A stretch of DNA of 64,000 nucleotides from Branchipolynoe longqiensis (GCA_030323885.1 CM059187.1:127329525-127393524); one strand, 5' to 3'. Positions 41,967-51,838 are shown, counted from the first letter of the stretch. Translations and numbers: made by a program. Notes: generated by a model from the sequence alone, not told the origin.

Positions 41967-42258
41967 CCTTTGTTGGAGTTTTACGGCCTGACAACATTCT
42001 AAGGTCATATCAGGACAGACACTGACTTGTGAGAGTGCGCACTCATGGCGACTTTATAGTGCTAGCCCAGTTGGAAACAAGGCCGCCGGCACCATGACCC
42101 GATATCGAACTCAGTCACAGTATCCTCACACTGAGCTAACCAGTCCTTGTCAAATATTAATATAAATGCAGAGTGCCAGGCTTGGAAGTGACAAGAATCA
42201 ATTTTGTATGTCATTGGTTTGATTCGACTGGGAATCGAACTCCCAACCTTCTGCATGG
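41967..42258 (-). mobile_element. SINE-1b, head incomplete
   Basis: Tail GTTGGAGTTTTACGGCCTGA at 41972, body, then GACTGGGAATCGAACTCCCA in the B-box position. The outermost head is missing. Confidence 0.82.
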
Positions 42259-42590
42259 AACACAAACAAAAACACTTTTATTGAGTACTTAAATTGTGTT
42301 AGTGGCACATTCTCCGTTGTGATACACAGTGCACTGCTCGGCACAGTTTCGGGAAGCTGATACCCGGTTGGACCACAACAATAACATAGCTGTTATGTCA
42401 ATTATTCTGATCATTGATACAGTGGAACATATCGATATACATTACAATGGAAAATATCAATATGGTATATTTATCAAAGGGGCTGATGTTTGAAAGCTAG
42501 TCATTTAATAATTTCACATGAACAAAAAACCCACTAGCGCTAAAGGGATGATATTTAGAAAAAACACTTGTTCTAACCTAAATATATATA
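42259..42590. other. No gene seen
   Basis: AT-rich unique sequence. Confidence 0.5.
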
Positions 42591-42636
42591 TTGAATTTAG
42601 TATATATTATATGTAATATATATATATGTGTATTAT

Positions 42637-42669
<33 letters not shown>
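42591..42669. repeat. TA-rich microsatellite
   Basis: TATATA runs with short interruptions, immediately before an M-CAG element that targets TA. Confidence 0.85.
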
Positions 42670-42931
42670 CAGTAAAACCTCTCTATTCCCACCCTATCCA
42701 CAGATCGACCACTCCCCTATATCGATCGCTTTATTTGGGTCCCAACAATGCAATTGTAATGATATTCTAACGCTCTAAACCAACCACCTCCCTAAATGGA
42801 CCACTTAAAGTTGGCCCCATGGTCCCAACAATGCAATTGTAAGGATATTCTAACTCTCTAAACCGACCACCTCCCTAAGTGGACCACTTAAAGTTGGTCC
42901 CATGGTCGGTCGATTTAGAGAGGTTTTAATG
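42670..42931. mobile_element. M-CAG with internal tandem duplication
   Basis: CAGTAAAACCTCTCTATTCC to GATTTAGAGAGGTTTTAATG. About 84 bases (GTCCCAACAATGCAATTGTA to AGTTGG(C/T)CCCATG) are present twice at about 42738-42904, making it about 90 bases longer than its sisters. Confidence 0.82.
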
Positions 42932-42975
42932 TATATATATAAAATACGGTGTTCGCCTACAATAGAACTTGAGTA

Positions 42976-43158
42976 ACTCCTCCTCCTCCTCCTCCTCCTC
43001 CTCCTCCTACTCCTCCTACTCCTCCTACTCCTCCTCCTCCTCCTCCTCCTCCTCCTACTCCTCCTACTCCTCCTCCTCCTCCTCCTCCTCCTCCTCCTCC
43101 TCCTCCTCCTCCTCCTCCTCCTCCTCCTCCTCCTCCTCCTCCTCCTCCTACTCCTCCT
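42976..43158. repeat. CTC trinucleotide microsatellite
   Basis: About 60 TCC units with TAC interruptions. Poly-serine (+) and poly-arginine (-) frames are artefacts. Confidence 0.95.
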
Positions 43159-43160
43159 CT

Positions 43161-43440
43161 GTGGCATCTGTCTGGGAGATCGAGAATTCGGTTCCGGTCG
43201 AGTCAAACCAATGATTTATCAAATTGATACGTGTCGCTTCCTAGCTTGGTGCTTGTCATTAATAGGATAGGGCAGGGATTGGTTAGCTCAGGATATCATG
43301 GCATGATGCGGGCGACCTGATTTCCCAGTGGGGCAGCACTATAAAGTCGCCATAAGAGCGCACTGTCACAAGTCGGTACCAGTCCTAACGTGCCCTTAGA
43401 TGTTGCCAGGACGTAAAACTCCCAGAACCAAGCAACCAAT
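43161..43440 (+). mobile_element. SINE-1b with head replaced by the CTC repeat
   Basis: From GGCATCTGTCTGGGAGATCG and TTCGGTTCCGGTCGAGTCAA to the tail GTGCCCTTAGATGTTGCCAG. The first 40 bases of the head are lost into the microsatellite. Confidence 0.82.
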
Positions 43441-44156
43441 CCTGTGTGCCGTATGCATGCATGTATGCCATGCCTGGTGCTTCTATTAGCGACATTAAGT
43501 ATAGACGGGCATAGTCAATAGCAGCCCGCACCTCCCCAAACGTCGGCCGAGTTTGTACCGAATGACCCCGGCAGGCACTGTGTGGTGTTGGGGGATGGAG
43601 ACAGGGGGGGGGGGGGTGAGGGGCGAGGGGCAGGGGGGCTGAAGAGGTGAAGGGTTAGTTATAAACGTATGGAGCTCTGACCCGGTTCCACCGACCCCAC
43701 CGACGTGGTAGACAGGGGTGTGGGGTGGAGGGAGATGTGGAGGGGGGGGGGGCAGAGAGGGGGAGGAGAGATTTTTACTCGACTACTCCCATTTTGGTAC
43801 ATTCCTTCGATTGTTGATCAAATTAAATTAATCAAACTGGAGTGCATTCCCGTTGTATGAGAGAAGTGAATCGTAAGTAAAGTAAAGTGAATCCATGCAC
43901 AACATGGCACTGTTTAAAGACTGACTGTTATTAAAACCAAATCTAACTGATATATACAAACACAGCATATGATTTAACCACTAGTGTACATTACTGCACA
44001 CTCTATCTCTCCCTTGCACTATGTTGAGAACCTATGCTGTACACTATGCAGCATAGGTTGCTCCCCCAGTTTCTTTTTATGTTCAGAATGGGTTGTGCTG
44101 CACACAATGCAACACATTCCACTTCCACTATGTACAGATCAAATGCGATCACTCCG
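43441..44156. other. No gene seen; G-rich tracts
   Basis: G runs at 43605-43616 and 43741-43752 in a G/A-rich region that could form quadruplexes. Near 44030-44060 a palindrome ACCTATGCTG...CAGCATAGGT occurs. Confidence 0.45.
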
Positions 44157-44234
44157 ACGGCTGGAAGACCAGTGCCCCGGCACTGACAAAATATGTATTC
44201 AGATGAATAAAATGTTTACCAAAAAAAAAAAAAA
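44157..44234 (+). repeat. Hairpin-plus-AATAAA retroposon-like 3' end (copy b)
   Basis: CGGCTGGAAGACCAGTGCCC, CGGCACTGACAAAATATGTA, GATGAATAAAATGTTTACC and an A run at 44220-44234. The stem CAGTGC/GCACTG is perfect. The A tail right after the AATAAA signal supports retroposition. Confidence 0.6.
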
Positions 44235-44680
44235 GCTACCAACGCCAATACATACGCTAATATAGACGCACACAACCCATATGCTGTTCCATGAGGGCGC
44301 TGTCTGGTTAATTCTTAGTTTTAAATGTCCATGGAATATTTAGTGAGACGGTTCCCGGTTCTAGTGCACTGAGAGCTGGCACAACACCGATTGGACACGA
44401 ATAAGCCGCTCGAAAATAGCCTCGCGCGTTCAGAATGCGCACGCATCGTTGTCTCTTGCGCCTGCGCAGTTTCGATGCAGTATCTGGATTTAATCGGAAT
44501 TAATGCCTTCTCCCCGGCACGGCCCACCTGGCCCGCTGGTAGCCGTCGGGTCATTTGTGCGTCCGGGTAACTAGGTGTAACTATATTATGGATACAGCAT
44601 TTGGTCGCACTGTTGACGTCACGTGAGGTCACGTGACGTGGGGGTTCATTGTGGGTGTGTTTGGGGTGCGGGTGCAATAC
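44235..44680. promoter_or_regulatory. GC-rich promoter-like region
   Basis: From 44330 to 44640 the sequence is CpG-richer and non-repetitive, and ends in the CRE/E-box cluster listed separately. No exon can be defined on either strand. Confidence 0.3.
44614..44637. promoter_or_regulatory. CRE overlapping two phased E-boxes
   Basis: A perfect CRE palindrome TGACGTCA (44614-44621) overlaps TCACGTGA (44619-44626). A second TCACGTGA sits at 44629-44636 inside GTCACGTGAC, the CLEAR/USF-type palindrome. The two E-boxes are 10 bases apart, i.e. on the same face of the helix. CREB/ATF and bHLH-ZIP proteins (USF, TFEB/MITF) recognise such sites. Confidence 0.5.
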
Positions 44681-44682
44681 GA

Positions 44683-44722
44683 GTGCGTGTGTGTGTGTGT
44701 GAGTGTGTGTGTGTGTGTGTCT
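44683..44722. repeat. GT microsatellite
   Basis: GTGTGTGTGTGTGAGTGTGT and similar. Confidence 0.9.
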
Positions 44723-44820
44723 ATTGACCGCTGTTGTAGGACGATGGTCAGGGACATCAGAAGGAATGGAATCAGTGGCGATCACTTGTTATGTTGTCGG
44801 CGCTTGCCAATGCCACCTGA

Positions 44821-45568
44821 CAAGGGTCAGGTTACACCGAGTGAAATGGTTTGTGCATGTTACATTGAGTGCAATGGTTTGTGCCGGTTATGCCGAGTGC
44901 AATAGTTTGTGCAGGTTATGTTGACTGCAATGGTTTGTATAGGTTATGTTGAGTGTAATGGTTTGTGTGGGTTATGTTGAGTGCAATGGTTTGTACAGGT
45001 TACACCTAGTGCAATGGTGTGTACAGTTTACACTGAGTGCAATGGTTTGTGCAGGTTATGTTGACTGCAATGGTTTGTGCAGGTTACATTGAGTGTAATG
45101 GCTTGTGCAGGTTATGTTGAGTGCAATGGTTTGTACAGGTTACACCTAGTGCAATGGTGTGTGCAGGTTATGTTGACTGCAATGGTTTGTGCAGGTTAGA
45201 TTGAGTGTAATGGCTTGTGCAGGTTATGTTGAGTGCAATGGTTTGTACAGGTTACACCGAGTGCAATGGTCTGTGCAGGTTATGTTGACTGCAATGGTTT
45301 GTAAAGGTTAAATTGAGTGCAATGGTTTGTGCAGGTGATGATGAGTGCAAAGGGTTGTGCATGTTACATTGAGTGCAATGGTTTATGCCGGTTATGCCGA
45401 GTGCACTGGTTTGTGCAGGTTACGTCAAGTGCACTGGTTTGTGCAGGTTATGCCAAGTGCAATGGTTTGTGATTGTTAGTCTGAGTGCACTGGTTTATGC
45501 AGGTTACGTCGAGTGCACTGGTTTGTGCAGGCTATGCCGAGTGCAATGGGTTATGCAGGCCAAGTGCA
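44821..45568. repeat. 28-bp minisatellite
   Basis: Unit GAGTGCAATGGTTTGTGCAG then GTTATGTT, about 27 variant copies. Variants alternate in higher-order pairs (GTTATGTTGACTGC and GTTACACCTAGTGC). Cysteine- and leucine-rich frames such as 45373-45576 are artefacts. Confidence 0.92.
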
Positions 45569-45573
45569 AGCCA

Positions 45574-45625
45574 TGACTCCAGACACGGTTGCCGAATCGA
45601 ATCGGTAGAGCACAGGCTACCCATT
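45574..45625 (+). mobile_element. SINE-1b head fragment
   Basis: CCAGACACGGTTGCCGAATC, then GGTAGAGCACAGGCTACCC. Confidence 0.6.
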
Positions 45626-45629
45626 ATAG

Positions 45630-45752
45630 TTAGTGTTGCTTTATAGTATACCCCACTGAGAAACCATTCCTTCGACTCATATTATCCCAACCATGAGCCA
45701 ATCAGTCCCTGCCCTATCCGAGTAGTGAGAAGCACCCGGCGACAGAGAGCAA
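45630..45752 (-). mobile_element. SINE-1 body fragment
   Basis: ATACCCCACTGAGAAACCAT, GAGCCAATCAGTCCCTGCCC and AGTAGTGAGAAGCACCCGGC match the reverse of the body. It abuts the head fragment above, giving an inverted pair. Confidence 0.6.
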
Positions 45753-45844
45753 TTTTTTTGGAAGAGTTTGGTGTTTTTTCTTCCTGGCATAGTGCAGTTA
45801 GTCATGTGGGATGATTTCTTAAGTCATGTTTAAATATTGTACTT

Positions 45845-46308
45845 CAGTGAAGCCCCGTTAAAGCAAGCTCGGTTAAACCAAGCGATCGGTTAATCCAAAC
45901 ACATATCGGCGGCCTGGCAAAATACTACCATTTATCATATAAAAAAGTTGGTTAATCCAAATTATCGGTCAATCCAAACAAAATTGTCGGGCCCCCAGGC
46001 CACTTCCAGTATGGTTAAACCAAACTTTCAGGTGGTTGTAAGGTCATCTGAGACTTTTTTATATGATACATGGTAGTATTTTGCTGGGCTGCCAAAAACA
46101 GTTTGGATTAACCAATCATTTGGTTTAACTGAGCTTGGTTTAACTGGGTTATATCTGTATATACATAAAAAAAACAATAATCATAATGCACCCACGTTTT
46201 TGCCAAAGCCAAGTCAAAGTCAAAGCCAAAGCTCGGTTAAACCAATGATTGGTTAATCCAAACAAATTTCTAGGGTCCCTTCAAGTTTGGTTTAATGGGG
46301 TTATACTG
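45845..46308 (+). mobile_element. M-CCCG composite MITE, copy 1
   Basis: CAGTGAAGCCCCGTTAAAGC at the left, and GGTTTAATGGGGTTATACTG at the right, followed by TA. An extra internal end (TAACTGGGTTATATCTG at 46140-46156) splits it into two arms joined by a spacer (ACAATAATCATAATGCACCC, TTTTGCCAAAGCC). CAGT ends and a TA target are typical of pogo/Tigger-type MITEs. Confidence 0.8.
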
Positions 46309-46312
46309 TATT

Positions 46313-46643
46313 TTGGGGTGCATTGGCCGAATCGGTAGCGCGTGGGCATCGCATATGGAAGGTCAGGAGTTCACTTCCCAGTCGAGTCAAAGCAATGACT
46401 TATAAAATTGATACTTGTCGCTTCCTAGCCTGGCACTTGGCTTGATAGGATATGGGAAGGACTTGTTAGCTCAGTGTCAGTGTAATCTGACTAATTGGAA
46501 TATCTGGTCATGGTGCCGGCGGTGTAATTTCCCAGTGGGGCAGCACTATAAAGTTACCATGAGTGCGCACTGTCACAAGTCAGTATCCGTCCTGATATGA
46601 CCTCACATGTTGCCTAGAAGTAAAACTTCAACAACCAACCAAG
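46313..46643 (+). mobile_element. SINE-1b, full length
   Basis: Head GGTGCATTGGCCGAATCGGT, AGTTCACTTCCCAGTCGAGT, body, and tail GATATGACCTCACATGTTGC with CCAACCAAG. It begins 4 bases after the M-CCCG element. Confidence 0.87.
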
Positions 46644-46837
46644 AGCTACATGCATTTATGCTGATGCCAGTTGAGTCCACTTTTAATGGTTTGTAAACAA
46701 GTATGACCTATATTGAATCGATGTATTAATTATTTGTCCTCTACTGGCAACTGCCTCCAGCTGTCTTTTTGGTATTCACGGGCAAGTGGGTGTATGCTTA
46801 GCCATTGCCAGTTCAGTGCACACTATATTGCTTACAT

Positions 46838-46842
46838 GCATG

Positions 46843-46877
<35 letters not shown>

Positions 46878-46878
46878 G
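46838..46878. repeat. TA microsatellite
   Basis: ATATATATATATA runs broken by ACATA. Confidence 0.85.
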
Positions 46879-46887
46879 CGCCCATGA

Positions 46888-47481
46888 TTGATTGATAGAT
46901 TGATTGATTGATTGATCCGATATGGTTTAAAGCCACGGCGGCGGCAAAGGCCATCATTTTCATGCTGGAAAGTTAGCAGCATTTATTGTCACTTTTGTTT
47001 CACAAAGAAATATTTTGATCACATTGGAATTCATGGGAAAAACTGAAATGGTCAGATATGTATCAAATGTCAGCCAAAATTATCTTAGATGCAAGTTGAG
47101 AAAAGACTAAATTTGTGTCAACGGAGAGCAACATGTAAGTAATTAAACAGGTAAACTTATAGGAGAGTTGTTCTTGGGAATTCAAAAATTGGTTTAAATT
47201 GGCAAAGATGGCTCGGATGTTATTTACATTAAAATAGTGCGGGTGCAATGCCTAGAAATCTACATACTGGAGTAGAATGTAACTGAGTATCAGTGCATTT
47301 GGTTAGTAGGGGTAAGTAAAAAAGCATGAGTCAGCCAAGAGTGACAATGCAGCAGTGAGTGACAACTACTTGGTCCCACCTACAACCTTCGTAACTGTGG
47401 TTGTTCTTCAATGCATAGGGTAATATTATGCAACTTGTTGTTCAGATACTCATCCCATTCATGTTGCCATTTTGATTTAAT

Positions 47482-47519
<38 letters not shown>

Positions 47520-48480
47520 GAAAGCTGCCTGCAAAAATGTTGAAGTGCTACTGGCTTTTGCAAGTTACCAGCGGCACTCTCTCGGGGAGGAAATAGAGGT
47601 TTCACACCGGCAAGAACATGTCCAGACAGGCGCAAAACTATTTGTCCCTGCAGTGGCTGGTCGGGAGATGTTGGGAGTTCCATACATCAACCGCCCTTAA
47701 TGCTGCCACAGAGACATGGTTTTCTGTTTAGGGTTTGCTCCCTTAGCCTTCGGTTCTGTCAAGAACCTGTACCACAAGGCAGTGGTTTACAACTCTGCAG
47801 GGCAGGGGCGTCAAACTCCCTGAGGTATTGCAATACCTGCAATACCTGCATACGAATACCTGATTTAATATACCTGAGAATAAATGGCCTCTGATCAGAG
47901 TGAGAGACCGACATGGCAGAACAACACCATTCCGTTTCCGTAGCTCAATCAGCTTGCTCATTTCCTTGGGTACCAGTATGGCTAGGCACCCCATCACTAG
48001 TGGATTGTATACCCTACGGTTACCATGGCATTCATTTCCGGAATCACCTGTCTCATGATTGGGTGGTCTACTTTGGGATTTCTGACTACCAGAAGAGTTC
48101 TTTTAAACATTTGTTTGGTCAGAGCACTAGAGGTAATACCATGACAATTGTGCTTTAATTGGGAATGTGAGTACTTAGATTTTAGCCATGGGACACTTTC
48201 CCTTGGTCTTTGGAATCATCTGTGAAAATGGAGAATTGGTCTGCATACTGGTTAGGAACATCCGTGTCTGGGCTATGTAGGGAAGCTGTGTCTCAGACTT
48301 GATCAGTTCCATTAGCTAGAAGATGATTGAGGGTTTCCTCAACAACCATGTGGGATGTTCGAAGACTTGGTGTTGGTGCTCAGATATCCAAGTCCACATT
48401 TATAGCCTCCAAGTGAGGCTTTATGTGGAATCTGACAGGTGGAAGGAGGCAGCCTGGCGTTTTAAATGGTATCGTCTGTG
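46888..48480 (-). pseudogene. I-1 LINE 3' end with nested RTE-1
   Basis: On the minus strand the order is: RNase H region (48460-47872), interruption by RTE-1, C-terminal domain (about 47472-47280), 3' UTR, then tail CATTACCGCC-like sequence and a GATT repeat at 46888-46915. + strand words TCCCATTCATGTTGCCATTT (47453) and AAGCCTCACTTGG-like text near 48410 match the copy at 32826-34188. Frames are destroyed by many changes, so this is older than the 33-kb copy. Confidence 0.8.
47473..47871 (-). mobile_element. RTE-1 copy 2: 5' unit plus GAT tail only, nested in I-1
   Basis: TGATTTAATAT occurs at 47473-47483 and 47861-47871 as target duplication. In minus orientation the element starts GGTATTCGTATGCAGGTATT (47860) and holds the complete 5' unit to GCAGGCAGCTTTCATG. 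It then passes straight into GATGATGAT (47484-47520). No RTE coding or 3' UTR sequence is present. At 377 bp it is the shortest member. Confidence 0.88.
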
Positions 48481-48504
48481 TTTTCAAAGATGATGCCATT
48501 TATG

Positions 48505-48635
48505 ATACATACACACACATATGGTCAGATACACATAGTCCCACATGCATACATATATAGGCCTACATGCACATATATGTACACATATACATATATATTC
48601 ATATATATATACATATAGTCATACAGGGACATATA
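48505..48635. repeat. ACATAT-type microsatellite
   Basis: CATACACACACATATGG, ATATACATATATATTC and similar, interrupted. Confidence 0.8.
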
Positions 48636-48783
48636 TACGTAAAACCTCTCTAAATCGACCGACCATGGGACCGATGTCAAGTGGTCCATTTAGGGAGGTG
48701 GTCGGTTTACAGAGTTAGAATATCCTTACAACGGTATTGTTGGGACCTAAATAAAGCGATCGATATGGGGGAGTGGTCGATCT
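48636..48783. mobile_element. M-CAG, right end missing
   Basis: GTAAAACCTCTCTAAATCGA to GGAGTGGTCGATCT, in reverse orientation of the 16001 copy; the last 20 bases are lost. Confidence 0.78.
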
Positions 48784-48819
48784 ATTTTCACACATGCACT
48801 CCCTGGAGTAAGCCTAGTA

Positions 48820-49157
48820 CAGAATAACCCCGTTAAACCAAACTTGAAGGGACCCTAGAAATTTATTTGGATTAACCGATCATTGGATTAACCGAACTTT
48901 GGCTTCGGCTTTGACTTTTTACTTGGCTTTGGCAAAAATGTGGGTGCATTATGAATGTAATATACAATGTATGTGGACACTTTGATTATTGTTTTTTTAA
49001 TGTATATACAGTATAACCCCGTTAAACCCAGCTCGTTTAAACCAAAAGATCAGTTAATCCGAACTTTTTTCGGCAGCCCTACAAAATACTACCGAAAAAA
49101 TGTTGGATTAACCGATCGTTTGGTTTAAATGAGCTTGGTTTAACGGGGTTGTTCTTC
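48820..49157 (-). mobile_element. M-CCCG composite MITE, copy 2
   Basis: CAGAATAACCCCGTTAAACC at the left. An internal end CAGTATAACCCCGTTAAACC begins at 49009. The right end is GTTTAACGGGGTTG with decayed terminus. The spacer CTTTGGCAAAAATGTGGGTG...TTTGATTATTGTTTTTTT is the inverse of that in copy 1, so both descend from the same composite. Confidence 0.78.
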
Positions 49158-49162
49158 ACCAG

Positions 49163-49319
49163 TAATACCAGTAATAGTATAATATCCGCCAGACATAATA
49201 TATCCTAAAAAGCACACGTTGCGAGCGCTATTATCAACTCTTAATACGGGTTATTAACCAATGTAGGTCGTCAAGCTATCAACAGCGTCCGGAAGCCGTA
49301 CTTTAAATAGTGTGCAATT
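49163..49319. other. No gene seen
   Basis: Unique sequence leading into the 328-bp repeats. Confidence 0.5.
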
Positions 49320-50335
49320 AAATTCAGTGCAATATAACCTACAGGATAATGCCAGCTTTACCAAATACCTGCTCTGCGACCTACCAAGTGTTATCCATAT
49401 AGTGTTCTTTACAACCCAAATTCTCTAGCAGTGTTTGAGAGCTGATTGGTGTTGTTTGTGTTTTTTTGTTAGTTTTTTTTTGTTATGGCGGTTAAAGTGT
49501 CCCTTCGGACTAGGAGGAAACATCGCAGTAAAAAAAATCGTGACTTTTTGTTGATGGCGTTTTTTGTTTTGTGAGGGTAGGTGTGGGGTTTGTTTTTAAG
49601 TGTCTTAATATTTAACACCAAGACACATTCCACCCACACCCACACCCAAATTCAGTGCAATATAACCTACAGGATAATGCCAGCTTTACCAAATACCTGC
49701 TCTGCGACCTACCAAGTGTTATCCATATAGTGTTCTTTACAACCCAAATTCTCTAGCAGTGTTTGAGAGCTGATTGGTGTTGTTTGTGTTTTTTTGTTAG
49801 TTTTTTTTTGTTATGGCGGTTAAAGTGTCCCTTCGGATTAGGAGGAAACATCGCAGTAAAAAAAATCGCGACTTTTTGTTGATGGCGTTTTTTGTTTTGT
49901 GAGGGTAGGTTTGGGGTTTGTTTTTAAGTGTCTTAATATTTAACACCAAGACACATTCCACCCACACCCACACCCAAATTCAGTGCAATATAACCTACAG
50001 GATAATGCCAGCTTTACCAAATACCTGCTCTGCGACCTACCAAGTGTTATCCATATAGTGTTCTTTACAACCCAAATTCTCTAGCAGTGTTTGAGAGCTG
50101 ATTGGTGTTGTTTGTGTTTTTTTGTTAGTTTTTTTTTGTTATGGCGGTTAAAGTGTCCCTTCGGACTAGGAGGAAACATCGCAGTAAAAAAAATCGCGAC
50201 TTTTTGTTGATGGCGTTTTTTGTTTTGTGAGGGTAGGTGTGGGGTTTGTTTTTAAGTGTCTTAATATTTAACACCAAGACACATTCCACCCACACCCACA
50301 CCCACACCCACACCCACACCCACACCCACCGTCCT
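49320..50335. repeat. 328-bp tandem triplication
   Basis: Units at 49320-49647, 49648-49975 and 49976-50303 start AAATTCAGTGCAATATAACC and end in CACCCACACCCACACCC. They differ at only a few bases (e.g. GGACTAGG/GGATTAGG, AATCGTGAC/AATCGCGAC, GGTGTGGG/GGTTTGGG). After the third unit the CACACC motif expands to 50329. Each unit holds the same 29-codon open frame (49485, 49813, 50141). Confidence 0.95.
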
Positions 50336-50582
50336 ACTTCCTGGACAGTGTTGTCAGTGGTGGTGGACCCGGACGGTCTGGTCTGGCAGTTCACCCGGGT
50401 GCTCCTAGTACGACGCAGCGACGCGGTACTGACCATGGAGCCGGCATTACCAACTACCCACCAACCAGCCCTCCCCCCCCCCCCCCCCCCCGGCCAACAA
50501 AAATAAACACATTGTACTTAACTCGGGAATTGTGGTCATTTCAAGGTGCTGATCTCGTAATAACCTGACCATATATGGTTGT
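50336..50582. other. GC-rich segment with C run
   Basis: 50336-50460 is GC-rich and open in one + frame (VLSVVVDPDGLVWQFTRVLL), with no recognised family. A C run at 50471-50490 follows. It might be part of an exon downstream of the triplicated region, but no splice sites are convincing. Confidence 0.25.
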
Positions 50583-51162
50583 TAAAGCGCCTGTCACACC
50601 TTACCGGATTGAGTAACGGACATAACCAAACAAAGAATTTTCTAGTCCGGTGGTGTTCGGTATCAAAATGTATTGAAATGTGTCGAAATGTTGCACTATC
50701 GGGTCAAAGGCCCCCGGACGAAACGAACGCTAAACAGACAAGGAATGTACATTAACAAATAGCCACCGGAGGATAACCGGACGACAACCGAATGTCAAAC
50801 GGACGGACCGAACATCAACTGAACACATACCAGACTGTTCACGGATGCGCCGAAAACATATACTGACCGAATTCTCGCAACACCATCAACGGACTATGCA
50901 GGAAGCAAACCGGAGACATACCGGATGGGTAACGGACATGAACTGGACAAAACGGACTTAAACCGGACACCAACCATACACGTCAGTCCGGTGGTGTCCG
51001 TTACAAGTTTTGTGACTGTTCAAAACTTGCCACCGTACAAGCCGGACACCACCGGACAGAGAATAGACACGCTGGATGCGTACTGCAGATTGAGGTATTT
51101 TACTGGACAGTGTATGTTTTCTATTCAGTACCCCAATCCGGCAAGGTGTGACTGAGCCTTTA
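50583..51162. mobile_element. M-TGTCACA element, long form (580 bp)
   Basis: AAAGCGCCTGTCACACCTTA to CAAGGTGTGACTGAGCCTTT. Its interior reads the complement of the 19683-20253 copy (AACCGGACACCAACCATACA, ACAAGTTTTGTGACTGTTCA). Confidence 0.8.
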
Positions 51163-51169
51163 ATCAGAT

Positions 51170-51204
51170 ATTTGGTATTTGCATCGGATTGTGCAGCTTT
51201 AAAG
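51170..51204 (+). mobile_element. M-TTAA right-end fragment
   Basis: ATTTGCATCGGATTGTGCAG followed by CTTTAAAG. Confidence 0.5.
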
Positions 51205-51259
51205 GTATTAATTAGTATGTGTCGAATTGGAAATCCTAAACCATGAACTAAGACATTGA

Positions 51260-51623
51260 ATGTAAATGTTTGTTTGTTTGTTTATTGTTGTTTTACGTTC
51301 TAGCAACATCTAAGGTCATATCAGGACCGGTACCGACTTGTGACAGTGCGCAGTCATGACGACTTTATAGTGCTGTCCCACTGGGGTACCAGGCCACCAG
51401 CACCATGACCTGATATCCCACTCAGTCATATTATCCTGACACTGAGCCAACCAGTCCTTGCCCTATCCTAATAATGCTGAGCGCCTGGCTAGTAAGTGAC
51501 AAGTATCAATTTTAAGTCATTGGTTTGACTCGACCATGGTTCGAACCCACGATCCCACAGTCTACCAAAACGGGAGACGGACGCTCTAACTCATTCGGCC
51601 ATCCCGTCTGGTGCATGTAAATG
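51260..51623 (-). mobile_element. SINE-1a, full length with 9-bp target duplication
   Basis: ATGTAAATG at 51260-51268 and 51615-51623. Complete from tail (TTGTTTATTGTTGTTTTACG) to head (CATTCGGCCATCCCGTCTGG). Well preserved. Confidence 0.92.
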
Positions 51624-51762
51624 TAAATTGATTTAATGTACCTCATACTCATTACTTATTGCATTGTGTACATTTTAATTTAAGAATGTTTTTCACACTT
51701 CAATTTACTATATAAACCATTTAAACATGTGTGTAAATGCCTATATATCTGTAACACTTATT

Positions 51763-51838
51763 GTCGGAAGGCCAGTGTTATGACACTCACAAAATATGTA
51801 TGTGAATAAAATTCATTTATCAATTAAAAAAATAAAAA
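51763..51838 (+). repeat. Hairpin-plus-AATAAA retroposon-like 3' end (copy c)
   Basis: GTCGGAAGGCCAGTGTTATG, ACACTCACAAAATATGTATG, GTGAATAAAATTCATTTATC and an A-rich end. The stem is CAGTGT/ACACTC here, changed on both sides relative to copy b. Confidence 0.55.

Noticed and set aside
42850..43214. Poly-arginine and poly-serine open frames
   Set aside because: Direct translation of a CTC microsatellite.
44821..45568. CRISPR array
   Set aside because: Units are contiguous with no spacers and the genome is eukaryotic: a minisatellite.
50281..50329. Telomere-like CACACC repeat
   Set aside because: The CACACC unit is not a metazoan telomere repeat and is a short expansion at the end of the 328-bp unit.
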